Source: a virus. From it: 40,859 bases of DNA. The notes beneath the pieces are model-generated. The model made no database searches and had not been told where the DNA came from. It was given only the letters and a program-made list of their open reading frames with translations. The stretch lies in the IMG/VR virus record IMGVR_UViG_3300014720_000063, positions 1 to 40,859 of that record, one strand, 5' to 3'. Position numbers and translations under genes: made by a program. This document shows, in pieces, positions 14,158-22,536 of this stretch (positions within the stretch are counted from its first letter, which is position 1; each line of letters opens with the position of its first letter).

Positions 14158-14455
14158 CTTTAATCTTGTTACGTAAAGAATCGCTAAACTTCAAACCCCA
14201 CATCAAACTTATCATGGCCATTTCGCGTTCTGCCCAGCGAGCTGGCAATCTAAGATTCTTTTGTAAATACTTCTTGCCCCATGCTTGCCAGCAATCATTT
14301 TGTTCTACTGTCATCGTCCATTCTTGGAACCAGTTATCCTTTCGATCCTTTATGTCATCATAGGTTACTTCATGCCCAGCAATGCGGAACATTTCGTTAA
14401 TCATATCGACAAGCATCTTTTCTTGTTTTTCTCGTCTTGTTAATCTCTTTGCCAT
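14144..14455 (-). CDS. Unknown 103-residue basic helical protein
   Basis: The protein begins MAKRLTRREKQEKMLVDMIN and is helical, basic and Trp-rich (NDCWQAWGKKYLQK, RWAEREMAMISLMWG). It overlaps its neighbours by 14 and 16 nt. No family is recognised. Confidence 0.65.
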   Translation of the reverse strand: MAKRLTRREKQEKMLVDMINEMFRIAGHEVTYDDIKDRKDNWFQEWTMTVEQNDCWQAWGKKYLQKNLRLPARWAEREMAMISLMWGLKFSDSLRNKIKDEQN

Positions 14456-14631
14456 TTTTCTTGTTTTAATAATGCATTTTCAGCTATCTTGATATGTCGT
14501 TCTAACATTTCAATATGTTTATCTCGTTTTTCAATGTCCGATTTAAATCCTTCGATTACCTGTTGCAATTCAACAATCATTGCTCTTAAATCATCTAAAT
14601 ACGTTGTAATTTGTTGCATCGGATCTTTCAT
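14440..14631 (-). CDS. Coiled-coil protein, 63 residues
   Basis: Almost the whole length shows a heptad pattern (ITTYLDDLRAMIVELQQVIEG, then KHIEMLERHIKIAENALL). It should form a long parallel or antiparallel coiled coil. It could be an oligomerisation or scaffold peptide. No family is recognised. Confidence 0.65.
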   Translation of the reverse strand: MKDPMQQITTYLDDLRAMIVELQQVIEGFKSDIEKRDKHIEMLERHIKIAENALLKQEKWQRD

Positions 14632-14665
14632 AACTTATAATATAAAATTTATAATACATTTCCAA

Positions 14666-15181
14666 TCAATCCCACCATGTTTTTATTCCGCTACCATCAA
14701 ACCAAGTCTCATATTCATCATGATAATTTTTTAACGTTAACTTTTCATGCATCATTTGAAATTCTACATAACGTTGACCTTGCAGTATTCGCCATAACTC
14801 CGTCCAATCTGCTTCTGCCATTTTTTCTGCCAAATCTATGATTTTACGTAGTTTGTCTACATGATATTCTATTGCAAGGTCAAATTCTACCGTCTCGCCT
14901 AATTCGGCTTCGGCTAATGCAAAGTAATCATCTGCATGTATACGATCTATCAAATCAATGCAACGTTGAATCTTAGCAACCTTTTTGAGACGAGTTACTT
15001 CAACTTCACTGCCCGTTTGAATTGCATCGCGTAATGGTATGAGTGATGCTCTCCAAAGCTGTAACTGATACGCATAATCATATGGTTTGAATCTCCATAT
15101 GACACGCCAAAACGTTTTGATGTTTTTGCATCCTTGTTTGAAATCAAACCACCACCACCTTAAACTTCTTACAGACCACAT
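14666..15181 (-). CDS. Unknown 171-residue helical protein
   Basis: The N-terminus is Trp-, Arg- and Lys-rich (MWSVRSLRWWWFDFKQGCKN), which could sit on a membrane. The remainder is acidic and helical (DDYFALAEAELGETVEFDLA, EKMAEADWTELWRIL). No family is recognised. It overlaps the upstream small membrane protein gene by 13 nt. Confidence 0.65.
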   Translation of the reverse strand: MWSVRSLRWWWFDFKQGCKNIKTFWRVIWRFKPYDYAYQLQLWRASLIPLRDAIQTGSEVEVTRLKKVAKIQRCIDLIDRIHADDYFALAEAELGETVEFDLAIEYHVDKLRKIIDLAEKMAEADWTELWRILQGQRYVEFQMMHEKLTLKNYHDEYETWFDGSGIKTWWD

Positions 15182-15384
15182 CCTTCTATCTCAATTGGTT
15201 GTTGTGTTGTGTCGGGACGATATGGGTCTTGTTGTTCAAACAACATTTCTCGAAGCATTCTGTTTTCATTTTCCAAATGCTTGCAAGTTTCAAATCGTTT
15301 CATCAAATTCATAGCTACTACGTATCCCATTATGCATCCAATACACGTACCTACTATTGCTGCATATAATTTACTCCGCTCCAT
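15169..15384 (-). CDS. Small membrane protein with coiled-coil segment, 71 residues
   Basis: One transmembrane span lies near residues 7-26 (YAAIVGTCIGCIMGYVVAMN), followed by a short helix (RFETCKHLENENRMLREML) and a polar Pro/Gln tail. A membrane anchor plus coiled coil is also the shape of inner-membrane spanins, but no partner lipoprotein is adjacent. It overlaps its neighbours by 13 and 14 nt. Confidence 0.6.
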   Translation of the reverse strand: MERSKLYAAIVGTCIGCIMGYVVAMNLMKRFETCKHLENENRMLREMLFEQQDPYRPDTTQQPIEIEGCGL

Positions 15385-15634
15385 TTTCTACATCTTTTTG
15401 TTTTGATAATTCATATTCATATCGTTCTGCAATCAACTTGCGTTGCGTACTGCTACGTTCCGATGTTTTGTCTTGAACCATATCATATTCTTGTTTCAAA
15501 GTATCCATATCCATTCTGGCTATTTCGCGTACTGACGGAGGAAGATAATCAGTTGGGTCAATACTTTTCATAAATTGTTGCAAGAACTGATTGTATTGTT
15601 CTTGTTCTTCGGGCGTTAAATTTTCTAAATTCAT
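15371..15634 (-). CDS. Acidic helical protein, 87 residues
   Basis: The protein begins MNLENLTPEEQEQYNQFLQQ and is Glu/Gln-rich and helical, with a C-terminal charged helix. No family is recognised. Its stop overlaps the start of the small membrane protein gene by 14 nt. Confidence 0.65.
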   Translation of the reverse strand: MNLENLTPEEQEQYNQFLQQFMKSIDPTDYLPPSVREIARMDMDTLKQEYDMVQDKTSERSSTQRKLIAERYEYELSKQKDVENGAE

Positions 15635-15635
15635 G

Positions 15636-15800
15636 TTATGATACTATATTAATTAATAACCAAATTGCACATGACCATCCTGCCGTTCCTATAAACAACA
15701 TGGATTCTGTAAACAAATTTGGTTGCGGTTCCTCTAATCCTTTTATCAATCTAATCACACAGGCTGTTGCCAATGGAATTCCAAAAAATGCTAATGTCAT
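15636..15800 (-). CDS. Two-span membrane protein, 54 residues
   Basis: The ATG at 15800 follows AAAAAATAAGAGTT, and the frame starts MTLAFFGIPLATACVIRLIK. A second span FIGTAGWSCAIWLLINIVS follows a short polar loop. The hairpin topology and size fit a small holin or an early membrane protein; the sequence does not decide. It ends one nucleotide before the next gene begins. Confidence 0.65.
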   Translation of the reverse strand: MTLAFFGIPLATACVIRLIKGLEEPQPNLFTESMLFIGTAGWSCAIWLLINIVS

Positions 15801-15805
15801 AACTC

Positions 15806-16150
15806 TTATTTTTTATTGTTACACGTTTTACTCAAAAAATCGTTAAGTGAATGTCCGCAGACACATGTTTGCGAAGACACGTCAAAGTTACAACCTGGCT
15901 TTGATATTTTTTTATCTGATAAAAATGCACCAACTTCTGATTGCAATGAATTCGTATTAACAGGAACTGCATCGATAGGCCCATCATACTTAGTTATGCT
16001 ACCATCGGCATGAATTGTCATTGCAATGTTTAATTTTCTTGGTTCTGGTTTAGACCGATTAAATACTAGATCAAACTCGCTATTATTAGCTTCAAATAAA
16101 AATTTTCGTACTTTGTTTGTTGTTGTAACAATAAATTGTAATCGTTTCAT
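15806..16150 (-). CDS. Unknown 114-residue protein
   Basis: The protein begins MKRLQFIVTTTNKVRKFLFE. It is beta-rich in the first half and has Cys residues in the last third (PGCNFDVSSQTCVCGHSLND). The C-x-C-G-H group could bind zinc. No family is recognised. A promoter lies at 16165-16193. Confidence 0.65.
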   Translation of the reverse strand: MKRLQFIVTTTNKVRKFLFEANNSEFDLVFNRSKPEPRKLNIAMTIHADGSITKYDGPIDAVPVNTNSLQSEVGAFLSDKKISKPGCNFDVSSQTCVCGHSLNDFLSKTCNNKK

Positions 16151-16164
16151 AACTCTTTTTCTAT

Positions 16165-16193
16165 AATATAGAAAAGAATCAACGATAATCCAA
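16165..16193 (-). promoter_or_regulatory. Promoter (TTGGAT-N17-TATATT)
   Basis: TTGGAT lies at 16188-16193 and TATATT at 16165-16170. It drives the chain of small overlapping genes from 16150 downwards. Confidence 0.7.
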
Positions 16194-16213
16194 CCGATAC
16201 GGAAGAAACTTTG

Positions 16214-16594
16214 TTATCCTTTAATTAATTTTTTATCTTCTTTATTTAAACAAAATTTTGGATCTGACAACAATTTATCAAATCGACGATCAACGTATGA
16301 ATTTAATTCATCAATTCGTCGATGCGTTGACTCTCCGCGATGACTAATTTCGTAATGTATTTGTTTGAATTGTTCTTGCATATCGCGCAATTTATCATCA
16401 AATCTTCTATGTAAACTATCTTCAATTTGACCATTGCTTCGATATAAATTAGTAATTGAATCGTTTAATGAACGATCTGCAACTTCGAAGCTTTTTTTTA
16501 ATTTCAATACCTTCGCAGTACTATATACAGCAATAGCAGCAATCACCACCAATACCATTGTTAGTACTCCAAAAGCAAACATTAATGTTTCCAT
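16214..16594 (-). CDS. Membrane-anchored coiled-coil protein, candidate i-spanin
   Basis: I chose the ATG at 16594 because GGAGG, one of the few true Shine-Dalgarno sequences here, lies just upstream. The 126-residue protein starts METLMFAFGVLTMVLVVIAA, an N-terminal membrane anchor, followed by a long charged coiled coil (residues about 35-105) that would extend into the periplasm. It lies 41 nt after a 32-residue lipoprotein gene. This fits an inner-membrane spanin paired with an outer-membrane lipoprotein that fuses the two membranes at lysis. No sequence family is recognised, so the role rests on architecture and context. Confidence 0.55.
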   Translation of the reverse strand: METLMFAFGVLTMVLVVIAAIAVYSTAKVLKLKKSFEVADRSLNDSITNLYRSNGQIEDSLHRRFDDKLRDMQEQFKQIHYEISHRGESTHRRIDELNSYVDRRFDKLLSDPKFCLNKEDKKLIKG

Positions 16595-16635
16595 AATTTT
16601 CCTCCGTATGTCAAAGAACTCCCATATCGGGTTGG

Positions 16636-16734
16636 TTATCGTACTTGCGAATATGCATCGCAAGAAGTTTTTGTTGAGCGACAAGCTGTAAGCGTGCAAC
16701 ACAATGCAATAAGTATCATAGCAACTAGTTTCAT
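16636..16734 (-). CDS. Small lipoprotein, 32 residues, candidate o-spanin
   Basis: The peptide is MKLVAMILIALCCTLTACRS followed by TKTSCDAYSQVR. A lipobox LTAC is visible, with the lipidated Cys at residue 18 and 14 residues after it. Such tiny lipoproteins are typical outer-membrane spanins or exclusion lipoproteins. Its ATG overlaps the stop of the 70-residue gene by 4 nt. Confidence 0.65.
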   Translation of the reverse strand: MKLVAMILIALCCTLTACRSTKTSCDAYSQVR

Positions 16735-16943
16735 ATTGGTGTTCCTGTTATGTTTTCGTGATTAACGTATTTTACTATTGCCTCATCATAATCTTCTCTA
16801 GGAAATGCAATTCGAACATTATCAATATAAGCAAATACTTCCCGCGGAAAAGCAACAACATCAGAAAGTTTATGAAAGTCAATTAATTGAAGTTTGTAGT
16901 AACTTCCTGATTCTGCCAATCTCGTAAGTATTTCTATTTTCAT
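16731..16943 (-). CDS. Unknown 70-residue protein
   Basis: The protein begins MKIEILTRLAESGSYYKLQL and looks beta-rich. No family is recognised. It overlaps the lipoprotein gene by 4 nt, and a late-type box lies 39 nt upstream. Confidence 0.6.
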   Translation of the reverse strand: MKIEILTRLAESGSYYKLQLIDFHKLSDVVAFPREVFAYIDNVRIAFPREDYDEAIVKYVNHENITGTPI

Positions 16944-16982
16944 AACTGGTCCTACATGATCATGTTTTTATAACTTATATGA

Positions 16983-16991
16983 TATAAATAT
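16983..16991 (-). promoter_or_regulatory. Late-promoter-like box ATATTTATA
   Basis: The coding strand reads ATATTTATA, 39 nt before the start at 16943, between the secreted-protein genes and the lysis-type genes. Confidence 0.4.
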
Positions 16992-17016
16992 ATGTAAAAT
17001 AAATTTAATATCCAAA

Positions 17017-19335
17017 TCATTTGATTGTTTTGATTACTTCACCATTTTCGAGTACTTCTATAACAATGCCGGTAGCATTTTCATCAATAGTTTGTCCTAG
17101 CAGATTAGTTCGTCGAGCCACAATGCGTATACTGGTTTTATTGTTGATTACAATTGGATCAAAAGTTTCGTAAGCACCATCAGTGTCATACTGAGTTAGT
17201 CTGTAGTAATTGTATACAGGTTTAACGGCATTGTCTGTAACATCGTAATGAAGCTCTTGAGTTGAATTACCTGCTGCAGCAACCGTTCCCAACTCGGACC
17301 ATGTAATTCCATTTTCACTTTTTTCTACTACAAAATGTGTCGTGTTGTGTTCCGTAGCAGTTGCCCAATAAATAAAGTTGCTTTTGTCTACTGGCTTACC
17401 ACTGAAGTAAAGCAACTCAACGGGTAAAGCTCCCATTGTTATTATCAGGTACTGCTGGGTTTGAGTATTGCATCCAGACGCATTGGATACTGTTACACGA
17501 ACTGCTCCATTTGTTGTTGTTTGTGGCCATGTAAACGTTGTTGTAGGTGAGTTTGAGTTTGGTATGTTAACCCATAGTGGTGCAGAAACAGTTTGAGTAT
17601 AAGCCCATACATAACTTGCTCCTATAATCGGAGTGATTGAGTATGTTTCAGCAGTACCAGCAATGATATTGTTGTTGCCTGATACAGTGCTTACTAGAGG
17701 TAAACTAGGATTAACGTTTACTGTTGTTGATGTTGATGCATTGCAACCGTTTGATGATACGGAAACTGTATAAGATTGTGTTGTTGATGGTGAAGCGTAT
17801 GGACTTGGTGCCGATGGATTAGTTAATCCTGTCGATGGTGTCCAACTATATGTTGGTGTTGATCCAGCAGCAAGCCCCGAAACGGTGGTAACAAGTTGAG
17901 TTGATGATCCATTACAAATAGTGTTTGTTACCGGAGTTACACTAATACTTGGTGTTGGGTTTACTGTAATAGTTGTAAATACACAATTTGTACTAAATAA
18001 ACTCCCGTTAAAATTTCTTGCGTAATACGTTGTTGTTGATGTAGGAGTAACACTAATCGAATTACCAGTTGCAATCTGACCTATACCACATCCACTAGTA
18101 AACCAATAAACAGTTCCATTTGCTCCATTTGCTGTTAACGTTGTTGATTGGCCAACACAAATTGTGTTAGAAGTTGCTGATATAGAAGTTGGGTTTGGTG
18201 GTGGAGGATTGGTGCATGTTAACCCCAATTGAAACGCACTACTACTACTATAACCATGCACGAGGATATAATAATTTAATCCAGCACTAGAAGCCCAACT
18301 CAGGGAGGCTGAGGTACCACCACAAACTGGACCATTATCATCGTTACCACCCGCGCACGAGAGGGAAGAACAATTTGGTCCGCTAAAAACAGAAATCTTG
18401 CTATCCCACGCGGTGCCGCAAAGCGAGGCTGACATGTTTTGTCCATTCCCTGCAACCACATACCACACTCCGGGTTGTGTTTGAGAAACCCCGCAACTTC
18501 CAGCTTCTCCAGTACCGCTATTTGTAGCATTTACAGTCGTGCCACTCAAGGTTTGGCCACAAGAAATTCCAGTAGCATTACAGACCAAATCGTTAGCGGG
18601 TGCGACGGCTGCAGCGCAAGACAAACACTGTATCGTCGACGTTCCACAAGAAGAAGCGGTACCGCAACAATTATTCGTGTTATAATGAATATAATAAGTT
18701 CCTGAAACAGGTGCTGTCCAAGTTAAAGGTGTTGCGCCGGTTGCTACAACTGTTCCGCCCGGGGAGGTGTGACGCACGGTAATCCAACCACCTAAATTAT
18801 AGGTTGATCGATACTGCCTTCCGGCAACTACCGCCGAAACGGTGTTATACTCCGACTGATACGTACAAGAGCTAATCGTAAGGATTCCAGGCGCAGCAGG
18901 AGCGATCGCTGACCCCCAAGCAAAACTATTGGTGCAATTTCCCACGCAACCACCTCCACCGCCACCACCACACTGCGCAGTTCCGATAGATCCGCCTGAA
19001 GTTGGACTACCAGGTTGCATGGTTTGTAGAGCAATAACCGTTGCGCCAGTGCTACTCGTTACACGTATTTTACACTCATTTGACCAACTACCGGTCGTAG
19101 AACGCCATACTCGAATTGTTTGTCCAGCCGCAGCATTAAAATTAACTGTCACAGGTCCGTATCCACTGTTAAAGGTTACATTAGATACTACAATGACTCC
19201 GTTTACTGAAACCGATGCACGGTTCCCATTCCAACCATCACCATATGTATCGGTCATGTGAAGTGTGTGAGTGCAGGATTGAGAAAATGAGATTGCTGAT
19301 AGCAACAATGTAAATGCAAGTAATAGTTTCTTCAT
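17017..19335 (-). CDS. Secreted multi-domain surface protein of Bacteroidetes type
   Basis: The protein has 772 residues. A signal peptide is clear (MKKLLLAFTLLLSAISFSQS). Residues about 20-115 include YGDGWNG, a motif of a domain common in type IX-secreted proteins. Cys-rich and Ig-like repeats follow (CVGQSTTLTANG, CNGSSTQLVTTVSG), then a PVELLYFSGK...YYRLTQYD region and a short C-terminal end (NLLGQTIDENATGIVIEVLE) that resembles a shortened type A sorting domain. It is probably an adhesin-like protein exported by the host type IX system or displayed on the cell or virion. It lies just downstream of the second such gene. Confidence 0.8.
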   Translation of the reverse strand: MKKLLLAFTLLLSAISFSQSCTHTLHMTDTYGDGWNGNRASVSVNGVIVVSNVTFNSGYGPVTVNFNAAAGQTIRVWRSTTGSWSNECKIRVTSSTGATVIALQTMQPGSPTSGGSIGTAQCGGGGGGGCVGNCTNSFAWGSAIAPAAPGILTISSCTYQSEYNTVSAVVAGRQYRSTYNLGGWITVRHTSPGGTVVATGATPLTWTAPVSGTYYIHYNTNNCCGTASSCGTSTIQCLSCAAAVAPANDLVCNATGISCGQTLSGTTVNATNSGTGEAGSCGVSQTQPGVWYVVAGNGQNMSASLCGTAWDSKISVFSGPNCSSLSCAGGNDDNGPVCGGTSASLSWASSAGLNYYILVHGYSSSSAFQLGLTCTNPPPPNPTSISATSNTICVGQSTTLTANGANGTVYWFTSGCGIGQIATGNSISVTPTSTTTYYARNFNGSLFSTNCVFTTITVNPTPSISVTPVTNTICNGSSTQLVTTVSGLAAGSTPTYSWTPSTGLTNPSAPSPYASPSTTQSYTVSVSSNGCNASTSTTVNVNPSLPLVSTVSGNNNIIAGTAETYSITPIIGASYVWAYTQTVSAPLWVNIPNSNSPTTTFTWPQTTTNGAVRVTVSNASGCNTQTQQYLIITMGALPVELLYFSGKPVDKSNFIYWATATEHNTTHFVVEKSENGITWSELGTVAAAGNSTQELHYDVTDNAVKPVYNYYRLTQYDTDGAYETFDPIVINNKTSIRIVARRTNLLGQTIDENATGIVIEVLENGEVIKTIK

Positions 19336-19382
19336 ACGGTATCCTTTTTACGATACTCACTTGAAGAATCTTTTTAGAAACC

Positions 19383-19397
19383 CCCATCTACCATGGG
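19383..19397 (-). terminator. Weak hairpin between the two secreted-protein genes
   Basis: CCCAT-GGTAG-ATGGG is followed by GGTTTCT on the minus strand. It is a short stem with a poor U-run, so it may be a partial terminator only. Confidence 0.25.
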
Positions 19398-19411
19398 CCG
19401 GTCGAGTCAAT

Positions 19412-19420
19412 TATAAATAT
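19412..19420 (-). promoter_or_regulatory. Late-promoter-like box ATATTTATA
   Basis: The coding strand reads ATATTTATA, 76 nt before the start at 19335, touching the end of the upstream gene. Confidence 0.4.
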
Positions 19421-21858
19421 CAACGAATCAAAATTATATGACCGGTAACAGTATATTTTGCATCTGTATTTTTATCACCAAACCAAATCTTATATGTATA
19501 TACGCCATCTGCACATAATGCATTGTTATATGTACCATCCCAAGCTGCTTCTGCCCAATAAGATTCCCATACCATTTCTCCCCAACGATTGAATACCGTT
19601 AAATGAAATTCTGCAGGATCAAACCCTGAGGTAAACACCGGGCGCCATGTTTGATTGTGTTGGTTACCATCTGGCGTAAATGTATTTGGTACATAATACA
19701 ACATCTGTGGACAACGAGATACCGTTACCGTTGTGGTTGTAGGTTCTGAAACACATCCATCGACTGTATGCGTTGCTTGTATCACATACATTCCGGCATT
19801 GTTCCATGATACTGTTAGTGTCGGAGATTGTGTTACGTTGCCTAACAACGTCCATTCTGTTATGCCTGGTGCAGTAACTGCGGCTGCATATGATGATACG
19901 ACTGAATCGCCTTCGCAAATTTGTATGAATTCATCATTTGGAGTAATTGCTAATACTTCAGGCTGTGGATATACTGTTACGGTTGTGTAAGATGTAAATG
20001 CACAATTGCTCTGTGTATATGTATATGATATGCTATTTGTTCCAATTGCATTGGTTGGGTCTAACGTATTACCAGTAACACCCAATCCAGCAAACACGCC
20101 ACCCGCAGGAATTGCTGTGAGTGTTGCATTTGCATCATATACGCAGAATGGACCAATGGTATCGATTGTTGGAACAATATTTAATATGAACACATTAACC
20201 GTAACAGGTGCACTTAGGCAACCAAACTGATTTGCTGCTACTACTTGAACGGCTCCGCCTACTAATCCTGCGTTTAATGCACTACAATCTACCGTGATGG
20301 CACTTGTTCCTTGCCCCGATGTAATTGTTCCTGGTGTTGTCCACGCGTATGTATAACCTGGTTGCGTTGGCACCGAATATGTTGCAGCAGTCTCTCCTAG
20401 GCATACGGTATCAAGTGATGCAATAGGACCAGTAATTACCGGAGGCGGATCAATCAACGTGATGGTGTTAGATGAAGTACATCCATTAGCATCAGTTACC
20501 ACTACAGCATATGTACCTTGACACAACGTTGTAGCTGTTTGAGTGATTTGTCCATTGCTCCAAGCATAAGTATACGGAGCTACGCCATCAACCGGATTAG
20601 CAGTTGCAGTGCCATTACAATCTCCAACACATACGGGATTGGTTGAAGTTATCAGCGGATCTTGTAGTGGGGCTGGATCGATCAATGTAGCAGATGTAGT
20701 TATGTTGCAACCATTGATATCGGAAACGGTTACTGTATATGTTCCTGCACAAAGACCTGTTAATGAATTTGTTGTTTGACCCGTTGTCCATGTATACGTA
20801 TAAGGTGCAGTACCATTAGTTGGAGTAACAACTAAAGTACCATCGCACGCAGCATTACATAATGGATCTGTTATAACAAAGTTAGGTTGATTGAGTACTG
20901 GAGGACCTGGTACTACTTGCACCGTATCTGGACCTAAGCCTACTCCTGCATTACATGTTGACCATCCTGCATTGCAAGCCGGATACTCTAGATGACAAGT
21001 ATAATAAGCTCCACCGGCTGGAGGTGTTACAGTGATCTGATTAACGTTTTGTGCAATAGGCACTGGGTTTCCTACTTGATACCACACTAAGGTTGGTAGC
21101 ACAGCAGCACCGTTAGGAGTGTATCTTCTAGCATCTTGCTGAGCAGTCCATTGTGTTGAGTTTCTACCGAGTACAGTGACCGCCTGTGTTCCCGCTGCGT
21201 TATGGATTCCTTGCACTGCAGTGCCTCCCGCCCATTGCGGGCAGTTTGGTTTAACGGCAATATGGTTTTCAATGTAATTGGTTGATTCATAAATTACTAT
21301 ATGAAATGTACCCTGTGTGCTAGTACACAAAAACATAGGCATGTTAATCCAACTTACAACCAACTTTCTGCAAGGAGCAGTACCCTGAACTTGATATCTA
21401 ATTTGACCACCAACACCAGGATGCCAATCCTGCCAAGGGCCCATAATGCAATTCTTTGGTACCGCAGCATTCATCGAAGGTATTGCTATTGATGCAAATG
21501 TTGTTGGCTGCACTCCCGCACCTAATGATATCCAACCATTGGATCCTATTCGAAACTGGGTATAGGTTTGTCCATAAAAGCAAAACGTAAAACCAATGTT
21601 AAACGTACCCGATTGTGAATCATCTGACAGCTGTACCAATGTACCCGTATTGGTCTGCATAACATATGGTATTGTTGAAACCGCATATGAAGTGGTTTGA
21701 TTGGGATTGCTTCCTGCTCCGCATTGAGATAGGTCCGCTGTCAATGTAGTTGAGTTTACTCCGCAAGGAAGAATTTGATCTGGCCCTAATGCGGGACAAT
21801 ACTGAGAATAAGATATGGTGCTAACTAGCATCCAAATAAGTGCGTATACGTGCTTCAT
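19420..21858 (-). CDS. Secreted SprB-repeat protein with gliding-motility type C-terminal domain
   Basis: The protein has 812 residues. The N-terminal signal peptide ends near Ser18 (MKHVYALIWMLVSTISYS). Residues about 85-250 form a large beta domain of the kind seen in Bacteroidetes surface proteins. Two tandem SprB-type repeats follow at about 325-470 (GTAPYTYTWTTGQTT, GVAPYTYAWSNGQIT, each ending in TVSDINGC or VVTDANGC). The last 90 residues (YVPNTFTPDGNQHNQTWRP, FNRWGEMVWES, GVYTYKIWF) are a textbook CHU_C/type B sorting domain used by the type IX secretion system. It is presumably exported through the host system. Its role in the phage is open: adhesion, receptor masking or altered gliding. 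Confidence 0.85.
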   Translation of the reverse strand: MKHVYALIWMLVSTISYSQYCPALGPDQILPCGVNSTTLTADLSQCGAGSNPNQTTSYAVSTIPYVMQTNTGTLVQLSDDSQSGTFNIGFTFCFYGQTYTQFRIGSNGWISLGAGVQPTTFASIAIPSMNAAVPKNCIMGPWQDWHPGVGGQIRYQVQGTAPCRKLVVSWINMPMFLCTSTQGTFHIVIYESTNYIENHIAVKPNCPQWAGGTAVQGIHNAAGTQAVTVLGRNSTQWTAQQDARRYTPNGAAVLPTLVWYQVGNPVPIAQNVNQITVTPPAGGAYYTCHLEYPACNAGWSTCNAGVGLGPDTVQVVPGPPVLNQPNFVITDPLCNAACDGTLVVTPTNGTAPYTYTWTTGQTTNSLTGLCAGTYTVTVSDINGCNITTSATLIDPAPLQDPLITSTNPVCVGDCNGTATANPVDGVAPYTYAWSNGQITQTATTLCQGTYAVVVTDANGCTSSNTITLIDPPPVITGPIASLDTVCLGETAATYSVPTQPGYTYAWTTPGTITSGQGTSAITVDCSALNAGLVGGAVQVVAANQFGCLSAPVTVNVFILNIVPTIDTIGPFCVYDANATLTAIPAGGVFAGLGVTGNTLDPTNAIGTNSISYTYTQSNCAFTSYTTVTVYPQPEVLAITPNDEFIQICEGDSVVSSYAAAVTAPGITEWTLLGNVTQSPTLTVSWNNAGMYVIQATHTVDGCVSEPTTTTVTVSRCPQMLYYVPNTFTPDGNQHNQTWRPVFTSGFDPAEFHLTVFNRWGEMVWESYWAEAAWDGTYNNALCADGVYTYKIWFGDKNTDAKYTVTGHIILIR

Positions 21859-21871
21859 AACTGGCCTTTAA

Positions 21872-21880
21872 TATAAATAT
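21872..21880 (-). promoter_or_regulatory. Late-promoter-like box ATATTTATA
   Basis: The coding strand reads ATATTTATA, 13 nt before the start of the SprB-repeat protein gene. Confidence 0.45.
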
Positions 21881-21886
21881 GTACAG

Positions 21887-21913
21887 TAAAAAACCCAAGC
21901 AGTCTTACTTGGG
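21887..21913 (-). terminator. Rho-independent terminator after tRNA-Glu
   Basis: CCCAAG-TAAGACTG-CTTGGG is followed by TTTTTTACTGT on the minus strand. It separates the tRNA from the SprB-repeat gene. Confidence 0.9.
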
Positions 21914-21922
21914 TGCTTTTTG

Positions 21923-21994
21923 TAGTCGGTACGGGATTCGAACCCGTGTGACAAGAATGAAAATCTTGTATCCTAACCCCTAGATGAACCGACC
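21923..21994 (-). tRNA. tRNA-Glu (anticodon TTC)
   Basis: The cloverleaf is complete. The acceptor arm GGTCGGT pairs with ACCGACT (G1-U72 wobble), the anticodon stem CAAGA/TCTTG encloses TTTTCAT with anticodon TTC, and the T arm is ACGGG-TTCGAAT-CCCGT. The CCA end is not encoded. From memory, the G1-U72 pair resembles tRNA-Glu of Bacteroidetes, suggesting a host origin. It lies 4 nt after a small gene and directly before a terminator. Confidence 0.95.
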
Positions 21995-21998
21995 ATCA

Positions 21999-22169
21999 TT
22001 AAAAATCTCCTAATCGCAAATGGAATTGATATGCCGCCTGATCTTCATAATAAGTCATATCAGCTAATCGCATTACGCATTCATCATGCGTACCCGTTAA
22101 TAGGACTTCACCTTGAGCATTTACAAGTTGAAATACGTCCTTCTTTGAATTTACACAAACAATATCCAT
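21999..22169 (-). CDS. Small unknown protein, 56 residues
   Basis: The frame starts MDIVCVNSKKDVFQLVNAQG and ends QFHLRLGDF. It is a mildly acidic alpha/beta protein with no recognised family. The promoter at 22185-22213 lies just upstream and the tRNA follows within 4 nt, so the mRNA and tRNA are probably one transcript. Confidence 0.65.
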   Translation of the reverse strand: MDIVCVNSKKDVFQLVNAQGEVLLTGTHDECVMRLADMTYYEDQAAYQFHLRLGDF

Positions 22170-22184
22170 ATACTTTTTTTTTAT

Positions 22185-22213
22185 AAATTATGAAATTGTT
22201 TTAAACATTCCAA
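22185..22213 (-). promoter_or_regulatory. Promoter (TTGGAA-N17-TAATTT)
   Basis: TTGGAA lies at 22208-22213 and TAATTT(AT) at 22185-22190. It drives the 56-residue gene and tRNA-Glu. Confidence 0.7.
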
Positions 22214-22218
22214 CCGGA

Positions 22219-22536
22219 TTAGATAAATTGTAGTAAAAAATAACTTAATTTGTATCCTGCAAATGCTCCCAATGCTGATGGTATAGGAAATACAATCAAT
22301 TTACCTAACTCAGTAACATACTTGGGACGATTCACAATTCTACCCATGAATGCATAATATGCTAAATAACCAAGCAATACGGCTAAGTCCGTACGGGTCG
22401 CAATAAACACTACTAGTATTGCACCCAGAAAGCCAAAGGTAAAATTGTCTCTAACGCCTTCCCATATCTCGCGAGTGCTTGCATTTTTATATTCAACATA
22501 GATACGTTTATAACGTGATGGTTTTTTAGTTTTCAT
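22219..22536 (-). CDS. Integral membrane protein, 105 residues
   Basis: The N-terminus is basic and cytoplasmic in character (MKTKKPSRYKRIYVEYKNAS). Two or three spans follow (FGFLGAILVVFIATRTDLAV, YLAYYAFMG, FPIPSALGAFAGYKLSYF). No family is recognised. Its start overlaps the stop of the GNAT gene by 4 nt. Confidence 0.65.
   Translation of the reverse strand: MKTKKPSRYKRIYVEYKNASTREIWEGVRDNFTFGFLGAILVVFIATRTDLAVLLGYLAYYAFMGRIVNRPKYVTELGKLIVFPIPSALGAFAGYKLSYFLLQFI

Noticed and set aside
18929-19261. Plus-strand reading frame of 110 residues
   Set aside because: It lies opposite the secreted-protein gene, is Pro/Val-rich in the way of a shadow frame, and has no promoter or leader.
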